This document shows, piece after piece, positions 1 through 8,221 of a stretch of DNA of 64,000 nt. The notes under the pieces are model-generated. The model did no database searches. It saw only the letters and a list, made by a program, of their open reading frames with translations, and had not been told where the DNA came from. Location: contig NZ_BCQT01000013.1 of the NCBI RefSeq assembly GCF_001552215.1, forward strand, positions 1 to 64,000, read 5' to 3'. The stretch is from Actinomadura macra NBRC 14102. GTDB taxonomy: Bacteria; Actinomycetota; Actinomycetes; Streptosporangiales; Streptosporangiaceae. The position numbers were made by a program, and so were the translations under genes. How positions within the stretch are numbered: position 1 is the stretch's first letter; every line of letters begins with the position of its first letter.

Positions 1-231
1 TCCAGACCATGACCGATCTCGGCCACTCCGCGCGCCCGCCGAGCTCCTCGCCACCGGCGTCCGCAGCACCACCGCCGCCCCCAGCGACTCGTGCCCCTCA
101 CGGAACACCGTCGCGGCGACCTCCACCGTCTCCCCCACCACCGCCTTGGCGGGCCATCGACCGCCCCCCACCACCGGCGACACGTCCAGGATCGGAATGC
201 GGCCCAGCCCGGCCTCCGACTTGCCCCGCAT
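1..231 (-). CDS. glgE: Alpha-1,4-glucan:maltose-1-phosphate maltosyltransferase GlgE, N-terminal part, cut by window edge
   Basis: The minus strand from an ATG at 231 reads MRGKSEAGLGRIPILDV, then SPVVGGGRWPAKAVVGE and VAATVFREGHESLGAAVVLR. This is the characteristic start of GlgE, which extends alpha-glucan from maltose-1-phosphate in the cytoplasm. GGGAG lies about six bases before the ATG. Only about 77 codons are present. After VVLRTP the reading frame stops resembling GlgE, while a neighbouring frame gives GGEEL and later RSVMVW, so a frameshift near base 55 is possible. The family assignment rests on remembered GlgE N-termini and is good for bases 60-231, weaker beyond. Confidence 0.72.
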   Translation of the reverse strand, partial: MRGKSEAGLGRIPILDVSPVVGGGRWPAKAVVGETVEVAATVFREGHESLGAAVVLRTPVARSSAGARSGRDRSWSG

Positions 232-426
232 GTGCCTGCTCCCGCCTCTCGGCGATGGACGCCTTCCAGTGATGTACCTAGGCATCCATGCCCCGTCCGC
301 AAGTTCCGGGCATCCGTCCCTCGACAAGATCATGTAAAGAGATCCCCGGTTGGGGCGGGGAGCGGCGCACGCCTCCGGCAGACTGGTCCACCTGCGCGAG
401 GGCCAGGGGCGCCGGTCCCGTCCGCG

Positions 427-804
427 CTAGTTCAGGGGGTACGGGACGGTGAGGGCCTCGCGGGCGGTGGCCACGTCGGGGGCGATGGCGACGCGGCGCT
501 GGAGACCCGCCACATCCGACACCCTGCGGACGATCCCGCGCTGCGGTAGGACGACCCACATGGGGACGCCCAGCTCGGACGCCCGCATCTGCGACCGGGT
601 GATCACGTTCAGGCCGCTGGAGTCGCAGAACGTGCAGTCGGTCAGGTCGAGGATGAGGCCCGGTGCCCCGGCGTCGAGCAGCCCGACGGCCTGGGCCAGG
701 ATCGCCTCGCCGTTGCTCAGGTCGACCTCGGCGGGGAACGCCAGCACACCGCAGGTCTCCGTGCTCTCCACTCGCGCTATACCGAGGTCCATCGCCAGCC
801 CCAA
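427..804 (-). CDS. STAS-domain anti-sigma factor antagonist
   Basis: A 125-residue single-domain protein with the STAS pattern. Strand VLAFPAEVDLSNGEAI is followed by LILDLTDCTFCDSSGLNVI, where the Ser of DSSGL is the usual phosphorylation site of SpoIIAA/RsbV-like antagonists. Such proteins bind anti-sigma kinases and release sigma factors. I chose the TTG at 804 because GAGGAA sits six bases upstream; an in-frame ATG at 792 has no comparable site. No anti-sigma or sigma gene is adjacent, so the partner must be elsewhere. It lies about 195 bases upstream of glgE on the same strand. Confidence 0.82.
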   Translation of the reverse strand: MGLAMDLGIARVESTETCGVLAFPAEVDLSNGEAILAQAVGLLDAGAPGLILDLTDCTFCDSSGLNVITRSQMRASELGVPMWVVLPQRGIVRRVSDVAGLQRRVAIAPDVATAREALTVPYPLN

Positions 805-973
805 GGTCGATTCCTCACATGAATGACAGTCGGGGGAACTCCTCTGTGACTGTAAGCCCCAAAGCTGGACGAAACCTGAAAGAGATGGTCAAGTCTCGGG
901 ACTCGCTCCGCCATCACGGTCCCTCCAGCGTTTACTACGATTGGCCCTGATTTACCGTTCATGGGGGATCTGT

Positions 974-1930
974 ATGCGCGAGCCGCTCACCGTCGCCGTG
1001 GCCCAGCCCCCGTGCGCGCCCTACGACGTCGAGGCCAACATCCGGGTGCACGCCGAGGTGATCCGGTCCGCGCGGGCGCGTGTTGTGGTCTTTCCTGAAC
1101 TCTCCCTGACCGGCTACGAGTTGGACGCCCCCGCCGTCGCCCCGGACGATCCGCGCCTCACGCCCCTGATCGACGCCTGCCGGGAGACCGGTTCCCTGGC
1201 TCTGGCCGGTGCGCCCGTAGCCGACGGTCCCGGCGACGGCGAGGTCATCGCGATGCTGGCCGTCGGTACCGAGGCGACTGTGGCCTACCGCAAGATGTGG
1301 CTGGGAGGTGCCGAGGCCGGCCGGTTCACCCCGGGCACCGCACCGGCGGTCCTCGCCGTGGACGGCTGGCGCCTCGGCCTCGCGATCTGCAAGGACACCG
1401 GCGTCCCCGAGCATGCCGCGCGGACCGCCGCCCTCGGCATCGACGCCTATCTCGCCGGCGTGTGCGACAGCGACCCGTCCGTCGTGGACGAGCGCGGGCG
1501 CCGTGTCGCGGTCACCCAGCGCGTCTGGGTGGCCGTCGCCAGTTTCGCCGGACGCACCGGCGGCTACGATCCGGCCGCCGGCCACTCCGGCATCCGGGCC
1601 CCCGGCGGGGGTGTGGTGGCCCAGGCGGGCCCGGAGCCCGGCGAGACCGTCCGCGCGACGCTCCGCCCCCCGGTCGTCATCGACGGCGGGGACAAGGCCT
1701 GTGTCCGCCTCCTTCTCGAACTGCGCGGCCACCTCGCCGACCTGGCACCCGGCACCATCGTCCATCTGATCGCCACCGACCCCGCCGCCCCCATCGATCT
1801 GCCCGCCTGGTGCCACCTCACCGGTCACGGCTACCTGGGCCCCGTGGGATCCGACCCGCCCACCTACGCGCTCCAGGTCACCGAAACGCCCGTCCCCACG
1901 CACCCGACGTCCCCGTGGCGCCCTCGCTGA
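974..1930 (+). CDS. Nitrilase-superfamily hydrolase fused to a TusA-like C-terminal domain
   Basis: A 318-residue protein. Residues 1 to about 228 form a carbon-nitrogen hydrolase domain with the expected triad: Glu42 in FPELSLTGY, Lys107 in AYRKMWLGG and Cys139 in LAICKDTG. Such enzymes hydrolyse amides or nitriles. Residues about 233-318 look like TusA sulfur-carrier proteins: GGDKACVRLLLELR carries Cys243 at the position of the TusA CPxP cysteine, followed by LAPGTIVHLIATDPAAP and WCHLTGHGYLG. The start is the ATG at 974 with GGGGGA before it; an upstream ATG at 941 would add an unlikely tail. The gene stands alone between a minus-strand STAS gene and ligD. The substrate is unknown. The fusion is read directly from one uninterrupted frame. 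Confidence 0.8.
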   Translation: MREPLTVAVAQPPCAPYDVEANIRVHAEVIRSARARVVVFPELSLTGYELDAPAVAPDDPRLTPLIDACRETGSLALAGAPVADGPGDGEVIAMLAVGTEATVAYRKMWLGGAEAGRFTPGTAPAVLAVDGWRLGLAICKDTGVPEHAARTAALGIDAYLAGVCDSDPSVVDERGRRVAVTQRVWVAVASFAGRTGGYDPAAGHSGIRAPGGGVVAQAGPEPGETVRATLRPPVVIDGGDKACVRLLLELRGHLADLAPGTIVHLIATDPAAPIDLPAWCHLTGHGYLGPVGSDPPTYALQVTETPVPTHPTSPWRPR

Positions 1931-2012
1931 CCTCGCCACCCCGGAAGCCGCGGCGTCCGGGGCCGCAGGGTCCGGGCGGGACGCTGTCGGTGGCGCGTGC
2001 GAAGCTGAGACG

Positions 2013-2984
2013 GTGAGCGCTGATGAGGAGCGGGACGGGGTGCCGCTGACGAACCTCGGCCAGCCGCTGTTCGCGGGGTCGGAGGCGACCAAGCGCGACC
2101 TGGTGGACTACCTGGACGCCGTCGCCGGCCGCCTCGTCCCGCAGCTGGCGGGCCGGCCGCTGTCGGTGATCCGCGTGCTGCGCGGCCAGAAGCCGTTCAT
2201 GCAGAAGAACGTCCCCAAGTACACGCCGCCGTTCGTGCGGACGGTGGCGGTATGGGCCGAGACCTCCCGCCGGGAGGTGTCCTACGCGCTGTGCGACGAC
2301 CGGCGCACGCTGCTGTGGTTCGCCAACCAGCGCGCGGTCGAGTACCACCCGCCGCTCGTCCGCGCTGGCGCCTTTGACCGGCCCACCCACCTCGTCATGG
2401 ATCTCGACCCGCCGGCGGGTGGCGCGTTCGCCTCGGTCGTCGGCGCCGCGCACCTGGTGCGGCGGGCCCTCGCCGATGCCGGCCTGGAGGGCGCCGTCAA
2501 GACCAGCGGCGCCAAGGGCGTGCACGTGTTCGTCCCGCTGGACGGGCGGACACCCATCGAGGACGTGGCGGCCGCCACCCGCGCGCTCGCGGCGCGCGCC
2601 GAGCGCCTCGATCCCGCGCTCGCCACCACGGCGTTCATCCGTGCGGACCGCGAGGGCAAGGTGTTCCTGGACTCCACCCGCGCCGGCGGCGCGACGGTCG
2701 CCGCCGCCTACAGCCCGCGGATCCGCCCCGGCACTCCCGTGTCCTTCCCCGTACCGTGGGACGACCTCGACCACGCCGACCCGGGCGCCTTCACCATCCG
2801 GACCGCCCTCGGTTTGCTGGGCGACCGCGACCCCTGGGCCGAGCTGATGCCCGGCCCGCAGGCCCTGCCCGCCGACCTGGTCGAGGAGGGCCGCGCCATC
2901 CCGATCGCCCGCGTCCAGGCGATGCACGAGGGCAAACGCCGCGCCCGTGCCCGCCGCGCGGACGGAGCGTCCGGCAAGGAGTGA
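2013..2984 (+). CDS. ligD: LigD-type (PrimPol) polymerase domain protein
   Basis: A 323-residue stand-alone polymerase/primase of the LigD family, which adds nucleotides at breaks during non-homologous end joining. Seen: PFMQKNVPKYTPPFV near the N-terminus, the metal-binding LVMDLDPP (Asp130, Asp132), the SGAKGVHVFVPL motif, and YSPRIRPGTPVSFPV with PWDDL. The length matches the isolated polymerase domain; no ligase or nuclease domain and no ku gene are present here. The start is GTG at 2013; a second in-frame start is not better supported. The end is rich in Arg and Lys (GKRRARARRADGASGKE). Confidence 0.85.
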   Translation: MSADEERDGVPLTNLGQPLFAGSEATKRDLVDYLDAVAGRLVPQLAGRPLSVIRVLRGQKPFMQKNVPKYTPPFVRTVAVWAETSRREVSYALCDDRRTLLWFANQRAVEYHPPLVRAGAFDRPTHLVMDLDPPAGGAFASVVGAAHLVRRALADAGLEGAVKTSGAKGVHVFVPLDGRTPIEDVAAATRALAARAERLDPALATTAFIRADREGKVFLDSTRAGGATVAAAYSPRIRPGTPVSFPVPWDDLDHADPGAFTIRTALGLLGDRDPWAELMPGPQALPADLVEEGRAIPIARVQAMHEGKRRARARRADGASGKE

Positions 2985-3138
2985 CCCTCTCCGGGGCGTG
3001 GGCCGTCCTGAGCACGGGCGGTGCAGGTCAACGGTTCTCCCATGATCCTTTAAGAGGCGCGTGCCGGCGCGCCGGGGCGGGTATGCCGTCGCCGTCACGG
3101 GGGCAGGGCGTGACCAGAGGCGGCGCGGGGGGAGCGGG

Positions 3139-4509
3139 ATGCCGGTGGGCGCGCAGTGGGCGGCCGCCGCCACCGGGGCGGACCTCGGGGCGGCGCGGAC
3201 ACAGATGGCGCTGTCGCTCGGCTGGCACATCGTGCTCGCCTGCCTCGGTGTCGGGATGCCGGCCATCACGCTGATCGCGGAGTGGCGCGGCCACCGGACG
3301 GGAGACATCGCCTACCGGCTGCTCGCGCGGCGCTGGGCACGGGCGATGGGCGTGCTGTTCGCCGTCGGCGCCGTGTCCGGGACGATCCTGTCGTTCGAGA
3401 TGGGCTTGCTGTGGCCGGGGATGATGGGCACCTACGGGCAGGTCATCGGGCTGCCGTTCTCGCTGGAGGGCATCGCGTTCTTCATCGAGGCGATCTTCCT
3501 CGGGCTCTATCTGTACGCCTGGGACCGGCTGCCGCCCGGCCGGCACCTGCTGGCGGGCGTTCCGATCGTGGTCGCCGGCGTCGCCAGCGCGTTCTTCGTC
3601 GTGACCGCCAACGCGTGGATGCAGCAGCCGACCGGCTTCGACACCGAGAACGGGCGCATCGTGACCGTCCGGCCGTGGGCGGCGATGTTCAATCCCGCCA
3701 CGCCGTCCCAGACCGTCCACATGATCCTGGCCGCGTTCATGGTCGCCGGGTTCGCGATGGCGTCGGTGTACGCGGTGGCGATGCTGCGCGGCCGGCGCGA
3801 CCGCTACCACCGGCTCGGGTTCCTGCTCCCCTTCACCGTCGCCGCGCTCATCGCGCCCGCGCAGATCGCCGTCGGCGACTGGTCGGCGCACTTCGTCGCC
3901 GACAACCAGCCGGTCAAGCTGGCCGCGATGGAGGGCGTCTTCGAGACCGCGCGCGGCGTCCCGCTGCACATCGGCGGCATCGCCGTGGACGGCGAGCTGC
4001 GCTACGCCGCCGAGATCCCGGACGGACTGTCGCTGCTGGCCCACTGGGACCCGGACGCCGAGATCGCCGGGCTCGACGGCGTCTCCGCGCCGGACCGTCC
4101 ACCAGTCAACATCGTCCACCTGGCGTTCCAGGCGATGGTGGGGCTCGGCTTCGCGATGCTCGCGCTCGCCGCCTGGTTCGCGCTGTCCTGGTGGCGCCGC
4201 CGCGACCTGCCGCGCACGCCGTGGTTCCTGCGGGCCGCGTCGCTGGCCGGCATCGCGGCGGTCGTCGCGCTGGAGGCGGGCTGGGTGGTCACCGAGGTCG
4301 GGCGGCAACCGTGGATCGTGTACGGCGTCCTGCGCACGGCCGACGCCGTCAACCCGGCGCCCGGCCTGGTCTGGGGCTTCGCGCTCGTCGCCGCGGTGTA
4401 CGCGGTCCTCACGGTCGCGTCGGTGTACGTGCTGCGCCGCATGGCACGCGACAAACCCGTCCCGATCGCGCCGCAGGAGCACGACGTCACCGGCTTCACG
4501 GTGGTCTGA
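3139..4509 (+). CDS. cydA: Cytochrome bd ubiquinol oxidase subunit I
   Basis: An integral membrane quinol oxidase subunit of 456 residues that holds the haems and passes electrons from quinol to oxygen. Family hallmarks are visible: TQMALSLGWHIVLACLGVG with the first haem-ligand His, GTILSFEMGLLWPGMM with the Glu-Met region, SLEGIAFFIEAIFLG, and GWVVTEVGRQPWIVYGVLRT. The quinol loop between about residues 225 and 300 is short, as in the CIO-type branch. I chose the ATG at 3139, preceded by GGGGAG, rather than an ATG 26 codons earlier. cydB follows after 16 bases. No cydCD assembly genes are seen nearby. Confidence 0.93.
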   Translation: MPVGAQWAAAATGADLGAARTQMALSLGWHIVLACLGVGMPAITLIAEWRGHRTGDIAYRLLARRWARAMGVLFAVGAVSGTILSFEMGLLWPGMMGTYGQVIGLPFSLEGIAFFIEAIFLGLYLYAWDRLPPGRHLLAGVPIVVAGVASAFFVVTANAWMQQPTGFDTENGRIVTVRPWAAMFNPATPSQTVHMILAAFMVAGFAMASVYAVAMLRGRRDRYHRLGFLLPFTVAALIAPAQIAVGDWSAHFVADNQPVKLAAMEGVFETARGVPLHIGGIAVDGELRYAAEIPDGLSLLAHWDPDAEIAGLDGVSAPDRPPVNIVHLAFQAMVGLGFAMLALAAWFALSWWRRRDLPRTPWFLRAASLAGIAAVVALEAGWVVTEVGRQPWIVYGVLRTADAVNPAPGLVWGFALVAAVYAVLTVASVYVLRRMARDKPVPIAPQEHDVTGFTVV

Positions 4510-4525
4510 GGAGGGTGGTCTGAGG

Positions 4526-5512
4526 ATGCTGCCGGAGATCATGCTGGCCGTCCTGTGGGTCGGGTTGAGCGCCTACGTCCTGTTCGGCGGCGCCGACTTC
4601 GGCGGCGGCGTGTGGGACCTGCTCGCCGGGGGCACCGAACGCGGCCGCCCGCAGCGCGCCCTGGTCGAGCACTCCATCGGCCCGGTCTGGGAGACCAACC
4701 ACGTCTGGCTGATCTTCGTCCTGGTGATCATGTGGACGGGGCTGCCGGCCGTGTTCGCCGCGGTCGCCTCCACCCTCTACATCCCGCTGACCCTCGCCGC
4801 GCTCGGCATCATCGCCCGTGGTGCCGCGTTCGCGTTCCGCAAGGTCGCCGCCGAGCCGTGGCAGCAGCGGCTGTTCGGCGCGACGTTCGCCTTCTCCTCA
4901 CTGGTCACGCCGTTCTTCCTCGGGACGGTGGCGGGCGCCGTCGCCTCCCGCCGCGTTCCGCCCGGGGTGGCACGGGGCGACCTCGTGACGAGCTGGGTCA
5001 ACCCGACGTCGCTGATCAGCGGCGCGCTCGCGGTCGGCACCGCCACCTACCTCGCCGCCGTCTTCCTCACCCGCGACGCCCAGCGCAGCGGCCGCACCGT
5101 CCTCGCCGGGCAGTTCCGCCGCCGCGGGCTCGTCAGCGGCGTGGTCGTCGGTGTCCTGTCCGGGGCCGGCCTGCTCGTCCTGCACGCCGACGCGCCGCGC
5201 CTGTTCGACGGGCTGACCTCGGGAAAGGCCCTGCCGCTGCTCCTGCTGTCCATCGTGGCCGGGCTCGCGTCCCTCGTCCTGCTGTGGCGTCGCGCCTACG
5301 TGGCCGTCCGCGCGACGGCGGCGCTGGCGGTGATCGGGCTGCTGTGGGGGTGGGGGCTCGGCCAGTACCCCCACCTGCTGCCGGGCGTCGACCTGGACGA
5401 CGCGGCGGCGACCCACGCCGTCCTGGCCGCGAGCCTCGGCTCCCTCGCGGTGGGAGCCGCACTGCTCCTGCCGTCCCTGTGGTGGCTGTACTCGACCTTC
5501 CAGCGCGACTGA
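4526..5512 (+). CDS. cydB: Cytochrome bd ubiquinol oxidase subunit II
   Basis: A 328-residue polytopic membrane protein and partner of CydA. The N-terminus (LWVGLSAYVLFGGADFGGGVWDLL) and the segment EHSIGPVWETNHVWLIFVLV are signature CydB sequences, and SLVTPFFLGTVAGAVASRRVP follows. Hydrophobic helices continue to the C-terminus, ending LLLPSLWWLYSTFQRD. The start ATG at 4526 lies 16 bases after cydA and directly after TGAGG, so translation is probably coupled. The gene ends ten bases before the convergent P450 gene. Confidence 0.93.
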   Translation: MLPEIMLAVLWVGLSAYVLFGGADFGGGVWDLLAGGTERGRPQRALVEHSIGPVWETNHVWLIFVLVIMWTGLPAVFAAVASTLYIPLTLAALGIIARGAAFAFRKVAAEPWQQRLFGATFAFSSLVTPFFLGTVAGAVASRRVPPGVARGDLVTSWVNPTSLISGALAVGTATYLAAVFLTRDAQRSGRTVLAGQFRRRGLVSGVVVGVLSGAGLLVLHADAPRLFDGLTSGKALPLLLLSIVAGLASLVLLWRRAYVAVRATAALAVIGLLWGWGLGQYPHLLPGVDLDDAAATHAVLAASLGSLAVGAALLLPSLWWLYSTFQRD

Positions 5513-5521
5513 CGCGGCCGG

Positions 5522-6739
5522 TCAGGCCGGGGCCAGCGTGACCGGGAGGCTGCGGTGCCCGTTGGAGATGAACGACTCCACCGGCCGGAGCTCGGACGGA
5601 TCGACGGCCAGCGCCATGCCGGGGAACCGCTCGAACAGCGCCGGAAGCGCGATCGCGGCCTCCAGCCGGGCCAGGTGCGCCCCGACACAGAAGTGGGCGC
5701 CGTACCCGAACGACAGGTGCTCCTTGTTCGGACGGGTGATGTCGAACCTGTCGGCGTCGTGGCCGTGCAGGGCGGGGTCGCGCCCGGCGGCGGCGTAGCC
5801 CGCGAGGATCGCCTCGCCCTTGGGGATCGTCACGCCGTCCAGTTCCACGTCCTCCACCGCGTAGCGGAGCGGGAGGTTCGCCACGGGCGCCTGCCAGCGC
5901 AGCGACTCCTCGATCACCTCGCCCCACCCGGCCTTCCCCTCGCGCACCAGGCGGTGCTGGCCGGGGTGGGTGAGGACGGCCGTGATCGCGTGGTCGAGCA
6001 GGTTCACGGTCGTCTCGTGGCCCGCCGAGATCATCAGGATCAGCGTGCCGACCAGTTCCTCCTCGCTGAGCCGGGTGCCGTCGTCGTCGCGGGCGGCGAT
6101 GAGGACGCTGGCCATGTCGTCGCCCGGCGCACGCCGCTTCTGGTCGACGAGGTCCTGGAGGATGCCGTACATGTCCTCCTGGTTGCTGACGGACGCCTCG
6201 GGGGACTGGGCGGTGTTGAACACGCCGTCGACGGCGCGGCGCAGCGCCGGGCGGGAGGCGTCCGGGACGCCGAACAGCCGGCAGATCACCTCGATGGGCA
6301 GCGGGTAGGCGAAGCCCTCCCGCAGGTCCACCGGGCCCGGCGGGAGCGCGGCGAGGCGGTCGAGCAGGTCGCGGGTGATCTCCTCGACCCGCGGGCGCAT
6401 CGCCTCCGTGCGCCGCGCGGTGAACGCCCGCGAGACCAGCGAGCGGAGCCGCCGGTGGTCCGGTCCGTACGCGGTGAACATGTTCCGCACCGACACCCAG
6501 ATGTGCAGCGGCCAGTCGTCGGGGATCTCGCCGTCGATCCATTGCCGCCAGTGCAGATGGGGGTCCTTCGAGACGCGGGGATCCGCCAGCAGTCGCTTCA
6601 GGGGTTCCTGTCCGGTCACGGCCCACGCGACGACCCCGCCGGGGAGTTCCACGGGTGTCACCGTGCCGCGTTCCCGGATCTTCGCGGCCTCCCCCTGGAT
6701 GTCGTCGCCGGACGTGTCGATGACGTACGGACGTTCCAT
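5522..6739 (-). CDS. Cytochrome P450
   Basis: A 405-residue soluble bacterial P450. Seen: the oxygen-binding helix LMISAGHETTVNLL, the ExxR helix VIEESLRWQAP, and the haem loop FGYGAHFCVGAHLAR with the cysteine ligand at residue 351. The ATG at 6739 has GGGAGAG eight bases upstream; the longer frame to 6844 adds a poorly conserved 35-residue tail. Ferredoxin or reductase genes are not adjacent. It resembles CYP105/107-like enzymes of actinomycetes, but the substrate cannot be read from the sequence. It is 18 kb away from the steroid genes, so a role there is not implied. Confidence 0.9.
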   Translation of the reverse strand: MERPYVIDTSGDDIQGEAAKIRERGTVTPVELPGGVVAWAVTGQEPLKRLLADPRVSKDPHLHWRQWIDGEIPDDWPLHIWVSVRNMFTAYGPDHRRLRSLVSRAFTARRTEAMRPRVEEITRDLLDRLAALPPGPVDLREGFAYPLPIEVICRLFGVPDASRPALRRAVDGVFNTAQSPEASVSNQEDMYGILQDLVDQKRRAPGDDMASVLIAARDDDGTRLSEEELVGTLILMISAGHETTVNLLDHAITAVLTHPGQHRLVREGKAGWGEVIEESLRWQAPVANLPLRYAVEDVELDGVTIPKGEAILAGYAAAGRDPALHGHDADRFDITRPNKEHLSFGYGAHFCVGAHLARLEAAIALPALFERFPGMALAVDPSELRPVESFISNGHRSLPVTLAPA

Positions 6740-6989
6740 CGGTGCTCTCCCAAGACGCCGAGGAAAGGGCAACTCCGCCAAAGTACGGTGCGCCGCGGCG
6801 GGCGCCACCTCACCACAACGATGCAGTTCCCTTCTCCCGCCCACCCCCCTCGCCGGGCCGCCGATCTACGTTCTGTTCGCGGTCCGGGGCTGAATCGTCC
6901 GAATGAACTTGCATCAGAGTGGGTTGACGCTCCCCTCACACGGTGATTGCCTGTGCATTGCCGTGAATAGCAACGGGTCGGGGACGGGG

Positions 6990-7847
6990 ATGGGTGAGCG
7001 GGAGCGGCTCGCGGCGGAGCTGCGCCGCCTGCGCGACCAGGCGGGCCTCTCAGGCCGCCGGCTGGCGGAGGGGATCGGGGACATCAGCCAGTCGAAGGTG
7101 TCGCGCATCGAGGCGGGCGGAGCGATGCCGACCCTGCCGCAGGTCGAGCGGTGGGCGGACGTCACCGGCGTCTCGCCTGGACAGCGCAGGTCGCTGCTCC
7201 GGCTCGCCGAGCGCGCGTTCACCGAGATCCACGCCTACCGGGCGTCCCCTGGCGATCCGTCGTCGCATCGCCAGGAGGAGGTCCGCACACGGGAGGCGGG
7301 AGCACGCAGGGTGCGCACCTTCCAGCCCGCGGTCGTTCCCGGGTTGCTCCAGACGGCCCAGTACGCCCGGCAGGTGTTCGCGCTGTCGCCGCTGCCCGGC
7401 GCCGCGGAGGGGTTGCCGTCCGCCGTCGCGGGACGGATGGACCGCCAGCTCGCGTTGTACGAGCAGGACCGCGGTTTCGAGTTCCTCATCGCCGAGGCCG
7501 CGCTGCGCTGGCGTCCCGGCCCGGACGCCGACCGGCTGCTGCCCGCCCAGCTCGATCGGGTCGCCTCGCTCAGCACGCTGGACAACGTGTCCATCGGCAT
7601 CGTCCCGGACGGCGCGGAGGCCCTCGCCTTCGTCTCGCACGCCTTCGTCATCTACGAGGGGCAGGACGTCGACGACACGGTCGTGACGATCGAGGCCGTG
7701 CACGCCGCCATCACCGTGCACGATCCCGACTCGATCGCCGTCTATGAGCGGACCTGGTCCGCGCTGACCCGGATGGCGGTGTTCGGCGACGAGGCCCGCG
7801 GGCTTCTCACCGGACTCGCCACCCGGGTCAGGATCCCGGTGGAGTGA
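6990..7847 (+). CDS. XRE-family helix-turn-helix regulator with DUF5753 sensor-like domain
   Basis: A 285-residue regulator. Residues 5-65 form a Cro/C1-type HTH (LRRLRDQAGLSGRRLAEGI, then SQSKVSRIEAGGAMPTLPQVERWA). The remainder is the DUF5753 type, with the typical VVPGLLQTAQYARQVF and a late FVIYEGQDVDDTVVTIEAVHAA segment. Such proteins in Streptomyces relatives pair with small DUF397 proteins and control development or antibiotic genes. ATG 6990 is preceded by GGGGACGGGG. The partner DUF397 gene is next to it but in the opposite, convergent orientation, which is less usual. Confidence 0.88.
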   Translation: MGERERLAAELRRLRDQAGLSGRRLAEGIGDISQSKVSRIEAGGAMPTLPQVERWADVTGVSPGQRRSLLRLAERAFTEIHAYRASPGDPSSHRQEEVRTREAGARRVRTFQPAVVPGLLQTAQYARQVFALSPLPGAAEGLPSAVAGRMDRQLALYEQDRGFEFLIAEAALRWRPGPDADRLLPAQLDRVASLSTLDNVSIGIVPDGAEALAFVSHAFVIYEGQDVDDTVVTIEAVHAAITVHDPDSIAVYERTWSALTRMAVFGDEARGLLTGLATRVRIPVE

Positions 7848-7855
7848 CCGGTGCG

Positions 7856-8068
7856 TCAGCCCTCGGTGAACTGGCGCACCGCCTCGGCGAACGCCAGCCG
7901 CCCGGCGCGCGCCAGCCGGACCATCGGGCCGTTCGGGTCCTTGGAGTCGCGCACGCAGAACACGGTGCCGTCCACGGCGAGCTCGACGCATTCGCCGCTC
8001 GGGCCGCTGTGGCTGCTCTTGCGCCATTTCAGCGAACCCTGGACCTTTCCATCGCCGATTCCATTCAT
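7856..8068 (-). CDS. DUF397 small protein
   Basis: A 70-residue protein with the DUF397 pattern: LKWRKSSHSGPSGECVELA, a central VFCVRDSKDPNGP, and the C-terminal LAFAEAVRQF. DUF397 proteins are small partners or antagonists of XRE/DUF5753 regulators such as the gene ending at 7847. The two genes converge with eight bases between them. The gene is divergent from the SARP-like gene at 8222, with 153 bases between. Confidence 0.9.
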   Translation of the reverse strand: MNGIGDGKVQGSLKWRKSSHSGPSGECVELAVDGTVFCVRDSKDPNGPMVRLARAGRLAFAEAVRQFTEG

Positions 8069-8221
8069 TTCGACTGCCCTTTCTGTTCGAGGGGCGATTC
8101 CCCTGGTCGACAGAGAGAGCGTCGAATACCGTTCCGGCGTCCTTCCGGCAGCGGACCGGCCACACCGGCGAGCGTCCGGCAGGATTCCGGCAACCGCAGA
8201 TCCCGCTTGGGGTGAGTCGTC

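Noticed and set aside
5522..6739. P450 as a steroid C26 hydroxylase (CYP125/142)
   Set aside because: It lacks context, is 18 kb from the steroid genes behind unrelated loci, and the sequence is of the general actinomycete CYP105/107 style.
6924..6952. Sigma-70-like promoter (TTGACG) before the XRE gene
   Set aside because: No acceptable -10 element at 16-19 bases spacing was found.
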